From Candidatus Paracaedibacter symbiosus (GTDB taxonomy: Bacteria; Pseudomonadota; Alphaproteobacteria; Paracaedibacterales; Paracaedibacteraceae), in the NCBI RefSeq assembly GCF_000757605.1, contig NZ_JQAK01000001.1, positions 918,366 through 955,635 of the forward strand: DNA of 37,270 nucleotides, written 5' to 3'. Shown here one piece after another: positions 24,196-32,756 of the stretch. The notes below the pieces were generated by a model that worked only from the letters and a program-made list of their open reading frames with translations, had not been told where the DNA came from and did not search any database. The position numbers were made by a program, and so were the translations under genes. The first letter of the stretch is position 1; each line of letters begins with the position of its first letter.

Positions 24196-26223
24196 CTATT
24201 CAATCGAGCCTAATCGCCGTTCGTGTTCTTCTGCTTTGAGTTCTTTTTTCGATAATTTGCCAATCATCGTCTTAGGCAACGCCTCGCGGAATTCAATAAA
24301 TTTAGGTATCTCAATAGGAGTTAGCTTATCATGAAGATAAGTTAATAGCTCTTCCTCGCTCAACACTTGATCAGCTTTGAGTTTGACAAACGCCTTTACC
24401 GTCTCGCCCCGTTTTTCATCTGGCACACCAATCACTGTTACCTCTTCAATGGCTGGATGCTTGTAAATAACCTCTTCGACCATACGTGGATAAACGTTAA
24501 AACCGCTGCAAATAATCACATCTTTAATGCGATCAACTAGGAAAGTATAACCATCCTCGTCCATATAACCAACATCACCGGTAAGGAAAAAATCACCCGC
24601 AAAGGTTTTCGTGGTTTCGGCTGAATGATTCCAATACCCTAACATCACCTGAGGGCCTTTAATAGCGATTTGGCCTTTTTCACCCAACGGCATTTCTTTA
24701 TTTGGATCCTCAAGCGAGACAATCCGAACCGTCGTTCCCGGAAATGGAATTCCAATAGACCCTTCTTTATTTTCACTCTCCATAGGGTTAGACGTTGCTG
24801 CTGGGGATGTTTCGCTGAGTCCATAGGCCTCCACCAACTTACATCCTGTTAATCTCTCAAAATCTTGTTTAATTTTACGAGGTAATCCAGCCCCACCAGA
24901 CAGACACATTCTTAACGAAGAAAGATTAAAATCCCGCACATCTGGGTGATTATTAATCATCCCGTACATTGTCGGCACAGCAGGAAAAAAAGTCACTTTA
25001 TACTTATTAATGAGGTGCATCGCCTCTTCAACGGTAAAACGGGGAAACATCATAATCATTTCCGCGCCAATTTTTATCGCCAATGTCATCACCGCTGTCA
25101 TCGCAAAAACATGGAACAATGGTAATCCTGCTAAAATCTTTTCCTGACCATATTCAAAACCGACAAACCACATACTTGCCTGTATCGCATTACAATAGAC
25201 ATTCGCATGGGTTAACATCGCCCCTTTTGGAACACCTGTGGTACCTCCGGTATATTGGAACAACGCCACATCTTTGAGAGGATCAATCTTAACGGGAGTA
25301 TACTTGCCGTCATTATTAATAATATCATCATAGCTAATAATGTGATCACTATAGGCTACATGCGCCCTATCATTCATACGGATAAGCGAAAATAACAATC
25401 CTTTGAAAAAAGGTAACGCCTTGCCAACCGAGCAAATGATCAACTTTTTAAGTTCAGTCTTTTCTAACATTGGTTCCAGTTTTTTATAGAATATGTCTAG
25501 ATCCAATGTCACCATAATCTCAGTTTCGGAATCATCAATTTGGTGTTTGACTTCTGCATCGGTATAAAGTGGATTATAGTTCACCACAATCCCGCCTGCC
25601 TGCACGATCGCAAAATACATCACAACATAATAAGGGGCGTTGGGCATAAACAAACCGACGCGTGTTCCCTTTTTTACCCCAAGGGTTTGTAAGCCCTTGG
25701 CCGCACGATTCACCAGATCGCCGACTTGTTCGTAAGAAAACTTCTTACCTAAGAAATTAATGCATGAGCTATGGGGTACTTTTTGGATAGTGTCATGCAG
25801 CATCTCATACAAAGGTTTTGGTTCAATCTCAACATCCCATTGAATATTTTGAGGGTATTTTTTAAGCCAAGGATAGGCTTGAGAAAGAGGCTTAGATGCT
25901 TTCGTGGAGGTTTTTTTTGTTAATGTAGACGCAGCTGCTGATGTCGCTTTTGTTGTTTTCTTGACAGTCGTGGTTTTAGATGTTGCTTTTTTTAGTTCTA
26001 CAGAAGCTGATGCTGTTTTAGAGGGCGCTTTTTTTTCACTTGCAGTTTGAGTGACTGTTTTTTTGGTTGGTGTCGTTTTGACAGTCGATTTTTTTACCGT
26101 CGACACTTTTGCAGTGGATGTTTTGGATGTTTTTTCTTTAGGTTTAGCAGGCGCGGTTGTTGCTTTAGGTTTTGTTGTTTTCACTTTTGCGACTGTTTTA
26201 TTTTCTTCCACCATGATAACCAT
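24196..26223 (-). CDS. fadD: Long-chain fatty acid-CoA ligase with Lys/Thr/Ala-rich N-terminal tail
   Basis: Acyl-CoA synthetase of the ANL superfamily, which activates fatty acids with ATP and CoA for beta-oxidation. Catalytic motifs: YTGGTTGVPKGAML (P-loop), LVEAYGLSETSPA, FLTGDVGYMDEDGYTFLVDRIKDVI and the C-terminal PKTMIGKLSKKELK with the acyl-adenylation Lys. The enzyme body starts near residue 117 (YPWLKKYPQNIQWD). Residues 8-114 are a low-complexity Lys/Thr/Ser/Ala tail (STVKKSTVKTTPTKKTVTQT and similar), resembling the C-terminal domain of histone H1 and absent from ordinary FadD. ATG 26223 and ATG 26214 are both possible starts. It is on the same strand as the beta-oxidation operon but not part of it. 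Confidence 0.92.
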   Translation of the reverse strand: MVIMVEENKTVAKVKTTKPKATTAPAKPKEKTSKTSTAKVSTVKKSTVKTTPTKKTVTQTASEKKAPSKTASASVELKKATSKTTTVKKTTKATSAAASTLTKKTSTKASKPLSQAYPWLKKYPQNIQWDVEIEPKPLYEMLHDTIQKVPHSSCINFLGKKFSYEQVGDLVNRAAKGLQTLGVKKGTRVGLFMPNAPYYVVMYFAIVQAGGIVVNYNPLYTDAEVKHQIDDSETEIMVTLDLDIFYKKLEPMLEKTELKKLIICSVGKALPFFKGLLFSLIRMNDRAHVAYSDHIISYDDIINNDGKYTPVKIDPLKDVALFQYTGGTTGVPKGAMLTHANVYCNAIQASMWFVGFEYGQEKILAGLPLFHVFAMTAVMTLAIKIGAEMIMMFPRFTVEEAMHLINKYKVTFFPAVPTMYGMINNHPDVRDFNLSSLRMCLSGGAGLPRKIKQDFERLTGCKLVEAYGLSETSPAATSNPMESENKEGSIGIPFPGTTVRIVSLEDPNKEMPLGEKGQIAIKGPQVMLGYWNHSAETTKTFAGDFFLTGDVGYMDEDGYTFLVDRIKDVIICSGFNVYPRMVEEVIYKHPAIEEVTVIGVPDEKRGETVKAFVKLKADQVLSEEELLTYLHDKLTPIEIPKFIEFREALPKTMIGKLSKKELKAEEHERRLGSIE

Positions 26224-26367
26224 TACATAAATCTAATTCTGTTTCCTATCGTACCATGAAAAAATTTAATAAAAACCTAAATATTGTGGATAGGTGATAA
26301 TTTTTAATAATGAATAGCTGTAAAAGGAAGTAGCGAATGAAAGAGAAAATTCTCTTATAGTCTGGAA

Positions 26368-26443
26368 TGGTGGGCCCTGAAGGATTCGAACCTTCGACAC
26401 CCTGATTAAAAGTCAGGTGCTCTACCAACTGAGCTAAGGGCCC
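26368..26443 (-). tRNA. trnK: tRNA-Lys (anticodon TTT)
   Basis: Cloverleaf on the minus strand: acceptor GGGCCCT/AGGGCCC, D arm GCTC-AGTTGGTA-GAGC, anticodon arm CCTGA-CTTTTAA-TCAGG giving TTT, T arm GAAGG-TTCGAAT-CCTTC. The 3' CCA is encoded (26368-26370). Confidence 0.95.
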
Positions 26444-26500
26444 TAAGAAGTAACTCCACCTTTATATCGATCCAATCTATTTTCGTCAAGATAAAATTGT

Positions 26501-26532
26501 AAGGAGGCTTGTAAAAAAATTACAATCTCCTT
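26501..26532 (-). terminator. Strong hairpin between tRNA-Lys and the Nudix gene
   Basis: AAGGAG-GC-TTGTAA / TTACAA-T-CTCCTT around loop AAAAA, a 12-pair stem with one internal bulge. It lies about 85 bases after the Nudix stop on the minus strand and upstream of the tRNA, so it likely ends the Nudix transcript. It can also form on the other strand. Confidence 0.65.
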
Positions 26533-26616
26533 TTGCTGAGTTTATGGTAATTTTAAGAGCAAAGTTGACACTTATAATCCTTTATTTGCTCGTGACACTT
26601 GGTGGACCAAACACCT

Positions 26617-27291
26617 TTAGGAGGCATTTTTTTTATCTATTTGACGAAGAATATTTAAAAAATTTTCATCCTTTAAATATTCCAAAAAAAATGAACGGAG
26701 AGGTATTATCGTGCTGTTCCCTTCTAAGTCTTTCACCGTTATCACTCCCGATTCGTTTGGTTTGTTGTGAATAAAGTCCCTTACCTTAAGCCATTTAAAA
26801 TCATCTTTATCTAGCATGTGGATATCCTTTTGGGCATTTCGCTGTAAAAGCAAGTCTTCACGCGAAACGTACTTAGGCGCCTCTATAATAATGATGGCAA
26901 TTTCGCGTTGAGGTTTTGTATCAAAATAAAGATAACTTTTGGATAAGGCATATGAAGGATGTAAATTATAAATGGATGCTGTTTCTTCACGGCATTCCCT
27001 TAAACAACCTTCTAAGAAAGTCTCTGGCTTATTAGGGGCAACCAGTTCCATACTACCACTAAATTCTGAATATTTTCCTGCTGCTTTTCTTTCTTCGAGA
27101 TCGATTCTTTCTCTTCCTAGCAAAAGGTAAGCATCTCCTTCCTTAGAATAAATATATAAAAGGACACCGGCGGTTGCTTTTGGTCTCCCATCCTCTTCTT
27201 TGAACATTTGAGGGCGTTGATTAAGGAGAAGTTCATTTCTTTTAACAGTGGCGCTTTCTTCAAATATCGGAGAAAACTGAGCACAAAACAA
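26617..27291 (-). CDS. Nudix hydrolase-like protein (5' end displaced by a frame break)
   Basis: The uninterrupted frame encodes about 224 residues from TTG 27291. A Nudix box is seen as GSMELVAPNKPETFLEGCLRE then CREETASI: E-x7-RE-x2-EE is intact, while the leading Gly is displaced by an insertion and the late Gly is Ala. The family hydrolyses nucleoside diphosphate derivatives; the substrate is unknown. The upstream text in the same frame (IYLFLLVGWGISYSSPLFCA) is a signal-peptide core cut by a TAA, while a good AAGGA and ATG ATG TTT AAA AAA lie just upstream in another frame (to 27353). One more A in the A6 run at 27339-27344 would restore a complete exported Nudix protein. Confidence 0.65.
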   Translation of the reverse strand: MFCAQFSPIFEESATVKRNELLLNQRPQMFKEEDGRPKATAGVLLYIYSKEGDAYLLLGRERIDLEERKAAGKYSEFSGSMELVAPNKPETFLEGCLRECREETASIYNLHPSYALSKSYLYFDTKPQREIAIIIIEAPKYVSREDLLLQRNAQKDIHMLDKDDFKWLKVRDFIHNKPNESGVITVKDLEGNSTIIPLRSFFLEYLKDENFLNILRQIDKKNAS

Positions 27292-27366
27292 GGGGCTAGA
27301 GTAGGAAATTCCCCATCCTACTAAAAGAAATAAATAAATTTTTTAAACATCATATTAATTCCTTCT
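27292..27366 (-). other. Displaced 5' end of the Nudix gene: ribosome site, start codon and signal peptide
   Basis: On the minus strand AAGGA (about 27360-27364) precedes ATG 27353, which reads MMFKKFIYFF and stops. Shifting by -1 at the A6 run gives MMFKKIYLFLLVGWGISYSS then PLFCAQFSP, a complete signal peptide fused to the Nudix frame. Either a recent mutation, a read error, or rescue by slippage. Confidence 0.55.
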
Positions 27367-27511
27367 TTATTTTGTCATAAAACTACGCATATCATTCTTT
27401 TTTATCATATTGAAAGGGTAAGTTATTTTAAGGAAGGAGAAAAATGGTAAAATATAATTACTTGACTTAACTTTCTTGCTAGGTTCCCTTCATATGGGAG
27501 GAAGAACAGGG

Positions 27512-27582
27512 AAGAGCTTAAGGATTCTCAAATGACACCCTGATTATAAATCATGTGCTCTCCCAGCTGAGTTAAGAGCTCT
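27512..27582 (-). pseudogene. tRNA-Lys-derived pseudogene
   Basis: Aligned to tRNA-Lys at 26368-26443 the whole length matches, including about 20 bases of 5' flank (AAGCAACTCC against AAGTAACTCC). The anticodon arm reads CATGA-TTTATAA-TCAGG, so the anticodon would be TAT, and the T arm has lost two bases and cannot pair. The acceptor is AGAGCT/AGCTCT, changed on both sides yet still paired. No CCA. Best read as a degenerate duplicate. Confidence 0.7.
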
Positions 27583-27809
27583 AAAAAGCAACTCCCTCCT
27601 TATCATATTTGGACAAAAAAAGCTGAATTTCTATAGGAAATCCCTACTTTTGTAGATCGGAAGATCCATATATTGTTTTTAATGTATGGAGTCCTCGAGT
27701 CAAAAGGTCCTAAGGTTTTCCTTTGAAAAACCAACTCCAGTTAGCCTAAGAATGACAAAAGTTAATAAAAATAACGTATTGCCTTCTTCTTAAATCGGGC
27801 TGACGTTAA

Positions 27810-28631
27810 TTAATCGAGGAACAAATCAAGCAATAATTTCTTCTCCGGATTCACAGCAAAATGAGAAAAATCAGTGAAGCCTGCCTCTTTCAATACCTGC
27901 TCATCGGTGAAGAAATTACCCGTCCATTCTCTGCTTGGACGCGTCACAATCTCATAAGCTGCTTCCGCCACAATTTCTGGCTTTCGCATACAATCAAAAG
28001 GAATGGAGGTGTCAATCGCCTTAAAAGCCTCTGTGGCAATCATGCTGACGGGCCATAGCGCATTAAAGGCAACCCCTTTTTCCTTAAACTCAGCTGCCAT
28101 TCCCAAAACGCACATGCTCATGCCGTACTTTGTCATAGTATAAGCAACATGTTGCTCAAACCATTTGGTTTTCATATTGAGTGGCGGTGATAATGTCAAC
28201 ACATGAGGATTTTCCGCCTTCATCAAATGCGGCAAACAGGCTTGGGAGGCAAGAAAAGTCCCGCGCACGTTCACATCAAACATCAAATCAAACTTTTTAG
28301 GATGAGTGAGGAGAGTCGGCGTCAAACTAATGGCACTGGCATTATTCACCAATACGTCGATCCCCCCAAATTGATGTACTGCTTGTTCAACAGCTCCATA
28401 AATCTGGACCTCATCCCGAATATCAACTTTCAAAGGAAGACAGCGCCCACCAGCGTCCTCGATTTCGCGCGCAACGGTGTAGATGGTGCCCTCTAGGGTT
28501 GGATGCGGTTCTCCTGTCTTTGCCGCAATCACAATCTGTGCCCCATCACGAGCCGCTTTCAAAGCAATTTCCCGACCAATCCCGCGACTACCGCCGGTGA
28601 TAAAAACCGTCTTCCCTTGCAGTTTTGTCAT
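27810..28631 (-). CDS. Short-chain dehydrogenase/reductase, HSDL2-like
   Basis: 273-residue NAD(P)-dependent oxidoreductase of the classical SDR type: cofactor loop TGGSRGIG (residues 12-19), NNAS, and catalytic Tyr/Lys in AYTMTKYGMS with a Ser in TLSPPLN. The sequence resembles the SDR domain of hydroxysteroid dehydrogenase-like 2 proteins (LPHLMKAENPHVLTLSPPLN, EWTGNFFTDEQVL), which are linked to fatty acid metabolism. AAGGATC precedes ATG 28631, and the gene follows the acyl-CoA dehydrogenase by 16 bases, so it is the last member of the beta-oxidation operon. The exact substrate is not known. Confidence 0.88.
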   Translation of the reverse strand: MTKLQGKTVFITGGSRGIGREIALKAARDGAQIVIAAKTGEPHPTLEGTIYTVAREIEDAGGRCLPLKVDIRDEVQIYGAVEQAVHQFGGIDVLVNNASAISLTPTLLTHPKKFDLMFDVNVRGTFLASQACLPHLMKAENPHVLTLSPPLNMKTKWFEQHVAYTMTKYGMSMCVLGMAAEFKEKGVAFNALWPVSMIATEAFKAIDTSIPFDCMRKPEIVAEAAYEIVTRPSREWTGNFFTDEQVLKEAGFTDFSHFAVNPEKKLLLDLFLD

Positions 28632-28647
28632 TACAAATGATCCTTTA

Positions 28648-30444
28648 TTAATTTACCGGCCCAAACAACTTTTCATCCATAACCATAACTGGTTTTGATC
28701 CTGTCATAATTGTGGCAAACAAGGACGATGTTTGGGGCAGAATCTTGTGCATGAAGAATCGAGCCGTGTGAATCTTGGCCCCATAAAAATCATCTTCACC
28801 TTGACCAATTTTCCGCTGTGCCACCATCACCGCACGGCACCAGAGGTACGTGAGAGTAACAAGAGCAAACAGGCGCAAATAGTCAGTTGCCGCTGCCCCG
28901 GCTTCATCAGGATTACTCATCCCTTTTTGCGCAATTGCAATGGTTGCCTGCTGGAGACGACCAAAGGCCTTAGCCAAAGGTTCAACAAATTCTTTCACTG
29001 TTTCATTTTCTGCATGCTCTTCAATGAAGGTTTGAACCGGATGAAAGAATCGGCGCAATAAACGTCCCGCATGGGCAGATAATTTACGGCCCACCAGATC
29101 AAGAGCTTGAATTCCATTAGCGCCTTCATAGATTTGAGTGATCCGTGCATCACGCACAAATTGCTCCATCCCCCATTCCTGAATATAACCATGGCCACCA
29201 TAGATTTGCATCGCCATGTTGGCAATTTCGCTGCTGGTATCCGTCATGAAAGCTTTGATAATTGGCGTCATGAGTTGCACAAGATCGTGCGATTCTTCTT
29301 TTTCTTGAGGATTAGCACCATGCTCAAACATATCAAGATTTAAGGATATCCAGGCCACCAACATGCGATTCCCTTCAATCAATGATTTCATTGTGAACAG
29401 GGATCTGCGGATATCTGGATGACAAATTAACGGATCTGCCATTTTGTCAAGATGTTTAACCCCCGTTAAGGAGCGTCCTTGGAGGCGTTCACGCGCATAT
29501 TTCAAGCCATTCTGCCAAGCAATTTCAGCAACGCCCAACCCTTGAACCCCAACACCTAACCGCTCGGCATTCATCATGGTAAACATGTTTTGAATACCTT
29601 GATATAGCTCTCCAACCAAATAGCCCGTCGCCCCATCAAAGTTCATGACGCACGTTGCCGACCCCTTAATCCCCATCTTATGCTCAATAGAGGCACAGGT
29701 GACAGGATTGCGGGCGCCCAATGAGCCATCCTCACTAACCATAAACTTTGGCACGAGGAATAAACTGATTCCTTTAATTCCAGGAACCGCTTCTGGAGTT
29801 CGAGCAATCACGAAGTGAAGGATGTTTTCTGTTAAATCTTGTTCACCAGACGAAATAAAAATCTTTGTTCCGGTAAGCTTATAAGTGCCATCGCTTTGTG
29901 GTTCTGCCTTCGTCCGCAGTAACCCTAGGTCTGTGCCACAATGGGGCTCCGTCAAACACATCGTCCCGCTCCAAGTGCCTTCAACCATTTTGGGGAGATA
30001 TTTTTTCTTTAACTCCTCACTACCATGGTTGTGCAACATCTCATAGGCGCCCCGCGTCAAGCCGGGATAAAGTCCAAAAGAAATGTTAGAGGAACAAATC
30101 ATTTCCTCAAAAAACAAGGCAATCACATTCGGCAAGCCTTGCCCCCCAAACTCAGGATCACAGTTTAAAGAAGGCCATCCACCTGCCACATAATCGGCAT
30201 AAGCTTCCTTAAAACCTTTAGGAGTGCGAACAGTACCATTCTCCCAATGACATCCTTCTTTATCGCCCGACTGGTTGAGAGGATGGAGCACATTTTCTGC
30301 AAAGCGGGCACCTTCGGCTAACACCGCCTCAATCAGATCCTCTGATAGATCTTGGTAGTTTTTAATTGCCGTCAATTTGTCAATGCCAATGACTTCTTTT
30401 AAGACAAAGGACATATCACGTAAAGGGGCTGTATAGACTGGCAT
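28648..30444 (-). CDS. Acyl-CoA dehydrogenase with C-terminal extension
   Basis: 598-residue FAD enzyme for the first oxidation step of beta-oxidation. Features: N-terminal extension before the fold (YTAPLRDMSFVLKEVIG), FAD/substrate loop CLTEPHCGTDLGLLRTKAEP, MGIKGSATCVMNFDGATGYLVGE, MQIYGGHGYIQEWGMEQFVRD, and the catalytic Glu in QIYEGANGIQALDLVGRKL. A helical C-terminal region of about 130 residues follows, as in the large acyl-CoA dehydrogenases of the DmdC-like group. ATG 30444 sits two bases after the stop of the HAD/ECH gene, with GAGGAA inside that gene's end, so translation is coupled. Confidence 0.93.
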   Translation of the reverse strand: MPVYTAPLRDMSFVLKEVIGIDKLTAIKNYQDLSEDLIEAVLAEGARFAENVLHPLNQSGDKEGCHWENGTVRTPKGFKEAYADYVAGGWPSLNCDPEFGGQGLPNVIALFFEEMICSSNISFGLYPGLTRGAYEMLHNHGSEELKKKYLPKMVEGTWSGTMCLTEPHCGTDLGLLRTKAEPQSDGTYKLTGTKIFISSGEQDLTENILHFVIARTPEAVPGIKGISLFLVPKFMVSEDGSLGARNPVTCASIEHKMGIKGSATCVMNFDGATGYLVGELYQGIQNMFTMMNAERLGVGVQGLGVAEIAWQNGLKYARERLQGRSLTGVKHLDKMADPLICHPDIRRSLFTMKSLIEGNRMLVAWISLNLDMFEHGANPQEKEESHDLVQLMTPIIKAFMTDTSSEIANMAMQIYGGHGYIQEWGMEQFVRDARITQIYEGANGIQALDLVGRKLSAHAGRLLRRFFHPVQTFIEEHAENETVKEFVEPLAKAFGRLQQATIAIAQKGMSNPDEAGAAATDYLRLFALVTLTYLWCRAVMVAQRKIGQGEDDFYGAKIHTARFFMHKILPQTSSLFATIMTGSKPVMVMDEKLFGPVN

Positions 30445-30446
30445 GG

Positions 30447-32756
30447 CTAGTTCCTCAATGGTTTACCGGTTTCAAGAATGTGCTCAATACGGGCGAGTGT
30501 TTTAGGATTACGAATCAGTTCATTAAACACCTCGCGTTCCAGCTTTAACAGCTCATCTTCAGTGCAATCTCCATCCTCACCCCCACTTAAGACGTGAGCA
30601 AGCTTTCCCGTCACCTCAATGTCATAAGAGCTTGCTTTCCCGGCAAGGGCGAGGCCTTTGACGGCCATTTGCATAGAAACGCGTGCCGCCGGGCCAGGAA
30701 GATGAAGCGAAACAGACTCTGGAACTTGGTAGTTTTCTGCCATCTTCAAAGCTCTCGTTTTGGCCGCGGCGAGCAATCGATCCCGATTCATGACGATGCC
30801 ATCATCTTCGCGTAATATCATCATCTCTCTAGCTTCATGGGCAGACTTTGCCACTTTTGCCGTGCCGATCATCTCGAACACTTTAGCAATGGCAACCATT
30901 GCCCCTCCTGGTCGTTTTTTAAGTGTCAACCAACGGGTTAACATTTCCTTACATCCGCCCCAGGCTGGAATAACACCAACTCCGACTTCAACTAGTCCTA
31001 AATAGCTTTCCGCGTGTGCTTCGATGCCATCGCTGCTGAGGAGGATTTCACAACCTCCCCCCACGCCAATTCCAGAAGGCGCACTAATAACTGGAAAGGG
31101 CGCATATTTTAAGGCCTTATATGTCATCTGACCGTCTTCAACGATTTGCTCAATCAAAGGCCACATCCCGACGTTGGCCGTAAAAAGGGCAAGACCCAGA
31201 TTGACGCCAGCAGAAAAATTAGATCCTTCATTGTAAATGACAAGAGCTTTATAAGTACCCGGAATAATCTCGATAGCTTTACGAATCATTTTCATAATGT
31301 CGGGATCAAGGGAGTTCATTTTACTACAGAACTCTAAGCAAACGATACCATCACCAATGTCCCATAAGGCGGCGGATGCGTTCTTGGCAATTGGCTTGCT
31401 CGCGCGCTTAATATCCTCTAACAACAATACGCCTTCTGGTCGCTTTAATAGATGATAGCCTTTGTCGGTGTGGTAATGTAATTTGCCCCCTTCAACCTTG
31501 TAGAAAGAGTGGACAGCCTGCAAAATCGCCGGCACTTCTTTGCCGCTTTCTTTGAGTTTTTGAGAAAACCACTCAACGCCAATGCGATCCAGCAATTCAA
31601 ACGGACCATATTTCCAATTGTAGCCAAGCTTCATGGCCATGTCGATGGCGACGATATCATCGGCAATATGTCCCACAAGTTCGGCCGAATAACACAGCAC
31701 CTCTGAAATCACTTCCCAGGCGTACTCGGCGTATTTGTCTTTATAAGCAAGCAATGTCTTGAGATTGTCTTTGGCAACTGACAAGCTTTGGAGAGTAGGT
31801 TTTTTCGCCTTTGCAAATTCCCCAGTCTTGAGGTTCACGGCCTCCTTGACTTTTTTCCCCTCACTCGTGGATAGCCTATAAAAACCGCCCTTCCCTTTGC
31901 GTCCAGTATAACCCTCTTCAATCAACTTTTGAATCACTGCCACATCACGGGCACTTTTTTGAAAGCGATCGTCTGGGGGGAGCAAGGCCTGCATACTTTT
32001 AGTCACAAGCGGAATCAAATCAAGACCGACCAAATCAACAAGACCAAAAACACCGGTTTTGGGAATACCAAACGGACGACTGAAAATCGCATCAGCTTCT
32101 TCAACACTAATGTTACGATCTAAGGCTTCAACCATCGCCTTTTGAATCCAAAAGGTGCCGATACGGTTTGCGATAAATCCAGGACTATCCTTACAATGGA
32201 CCACCCCTTTTCCCAAAGCGACATCTGCAAAGTGATGCAACTTCTTGGCCAAAGTAGGATCGCTTTCGGGACTAGCCACAATTTCTAGCAACCGAGTATA
32301 ACGGGGTGGATTAAAGAAGTGAGTAATGAAAAATTGCTTGCGGAAGGCAGCGCTTCTTCCTTCCATCAATTGCTTTAAAGGAATGGTAGAGGTATTAGAA
32401 GAAACAATCGCTTCAGGTTTTACAATCTTTTCCAATTTCTCATAAAGCTCGCGCTTGATATCCAGCTTTTCGATAATGGCTTCGACAATCCAGTCACACT
32501 CTTTTAGCTGCTCTAAATCCGATTCAGTGTTACCGGCAGTGACGCGTTTTGCCGCTTCGGGTGACATAAAAGCAGCTGGTTCATTTTTCTTCATCCGGGC
32601 AATAGCACCTTCAGCAAGGGCGTTTTTCTTCCCAAATCCTGATTGCGGAATATCAAGCAGCAACACAGGAATGCCGGCATTAGCAATATGTGCGGCAATC
32701 CCACTTCCCATAACACCGGCGCCAATGACGGCAGCACGTTTGATTTGATGCTCCAT
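30447..32756 (-). CDS. 3-hydroxyacyl-CoA dehydrogenase/enoyl-CoA hydratase fusion
   Basis: Bifunctional beta-oxidation enzyme, 769 residues, with the dehydrogenase first and the hydratase last, the reverse of E. coli FadB/FadJ and common in alphaproteobacteria. N-terminal Rossmann motif AVIGAGVMGSGIAAHIANAG, then SSNTSTIPLKQLM, THFFNPPRYTRLLE with the catalytic His, and two helical HAD C-terminal regions. The hydratase shows SNFSAGVNLG, GGGCEILLSSDGIEAHAES and LGLVEVGVGVIPAWGG with a catalytic Glu. ATG 32756 overlaps the thiolase stop (TAATG) and has GGAGG just before it; an in-frame ATG 16 codons earlier is unlikely. Confidence 0.93.
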   Translation of the reverse strand: MEHQIKRAAVIGAGVMGSGIAAHIANAGIPVLLLDIPQSGFGKKNALAEGAIARMKKNEPAAFMSPEAAKRVTAGNTESDLEQLKECDWIVEAIIEKLDIKRELYEKLEKIVKPEAIVSSNTSTIPLKQLMEGRSAAFRKQFFITHFFNPPRYTRLLEIVASPESDPTLAKKLHHFADVALGKGVVHCKDSPGFIANRIGTFWIQKAMVEALDRNISVEEADAIFSRPFGIPKTGVFGLVDLVGLDLIPLVTKSMQALLPPDDRFQKSARDVAVIQKLIEEGYTGRKGKGGFYRLSTSEGKKVKEAVNLKTGEFAKAKKPTLQSLSVAKDNLKTLLAYKDKYAEYAWEVISEVLCYSAELVGHIADDIVAIDMAMKLGYNWKYGPFELLDRIGVEWFSQKLKESGKEVPAILQAVHSFYKVEGGKLHYHTDKGYHLLKRPEGVLLLEDIKRASKPIAKNASAALWDIGDGIVCLEFCSKMNSLDPDIMKMIRKAIEIIPGTYKALVIYNEGSNFSAGVNLGLALFTANVGMWPLIEQIVEDGQMTYKALKYAPFPVISAPSGIGVGGGCEILLSSDGIEAHAESYLGLVEVGVGVIPAWGGCKEMLTRWLTLKKRPGGAMVAIAKVFEMIGTAKVAKSAHEAREMMILREDDGIVMNRDRLLAAAKTRALKMAENYQVPESVSLHLPGPAARVSMQMAVKGLALAGKASSYDIEVTGKLAHVLSGGEDGDCTEDELLKLEREVFNELIRNPKTLARIEHILETGKPLRN

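Larger units (their letters stand above)
27292..27809. other. Intergenic region with a decayed tRNA copy
   Basis: Holds the displaced Nudix start (27292-27366) and the tRNA-like relic (27512-27582). From 27590 to 27809 only a TCCATA/TATGGA hairpin near 27665-27692 is notable; no gene is seen. Confidence 0.4.

Noticed and set aside
26246-26428. Minus-strand frame containing GVEGSNPSGPT
   Set aside because: It is the translation of the tRNA-Lys gene, a common false ORF.
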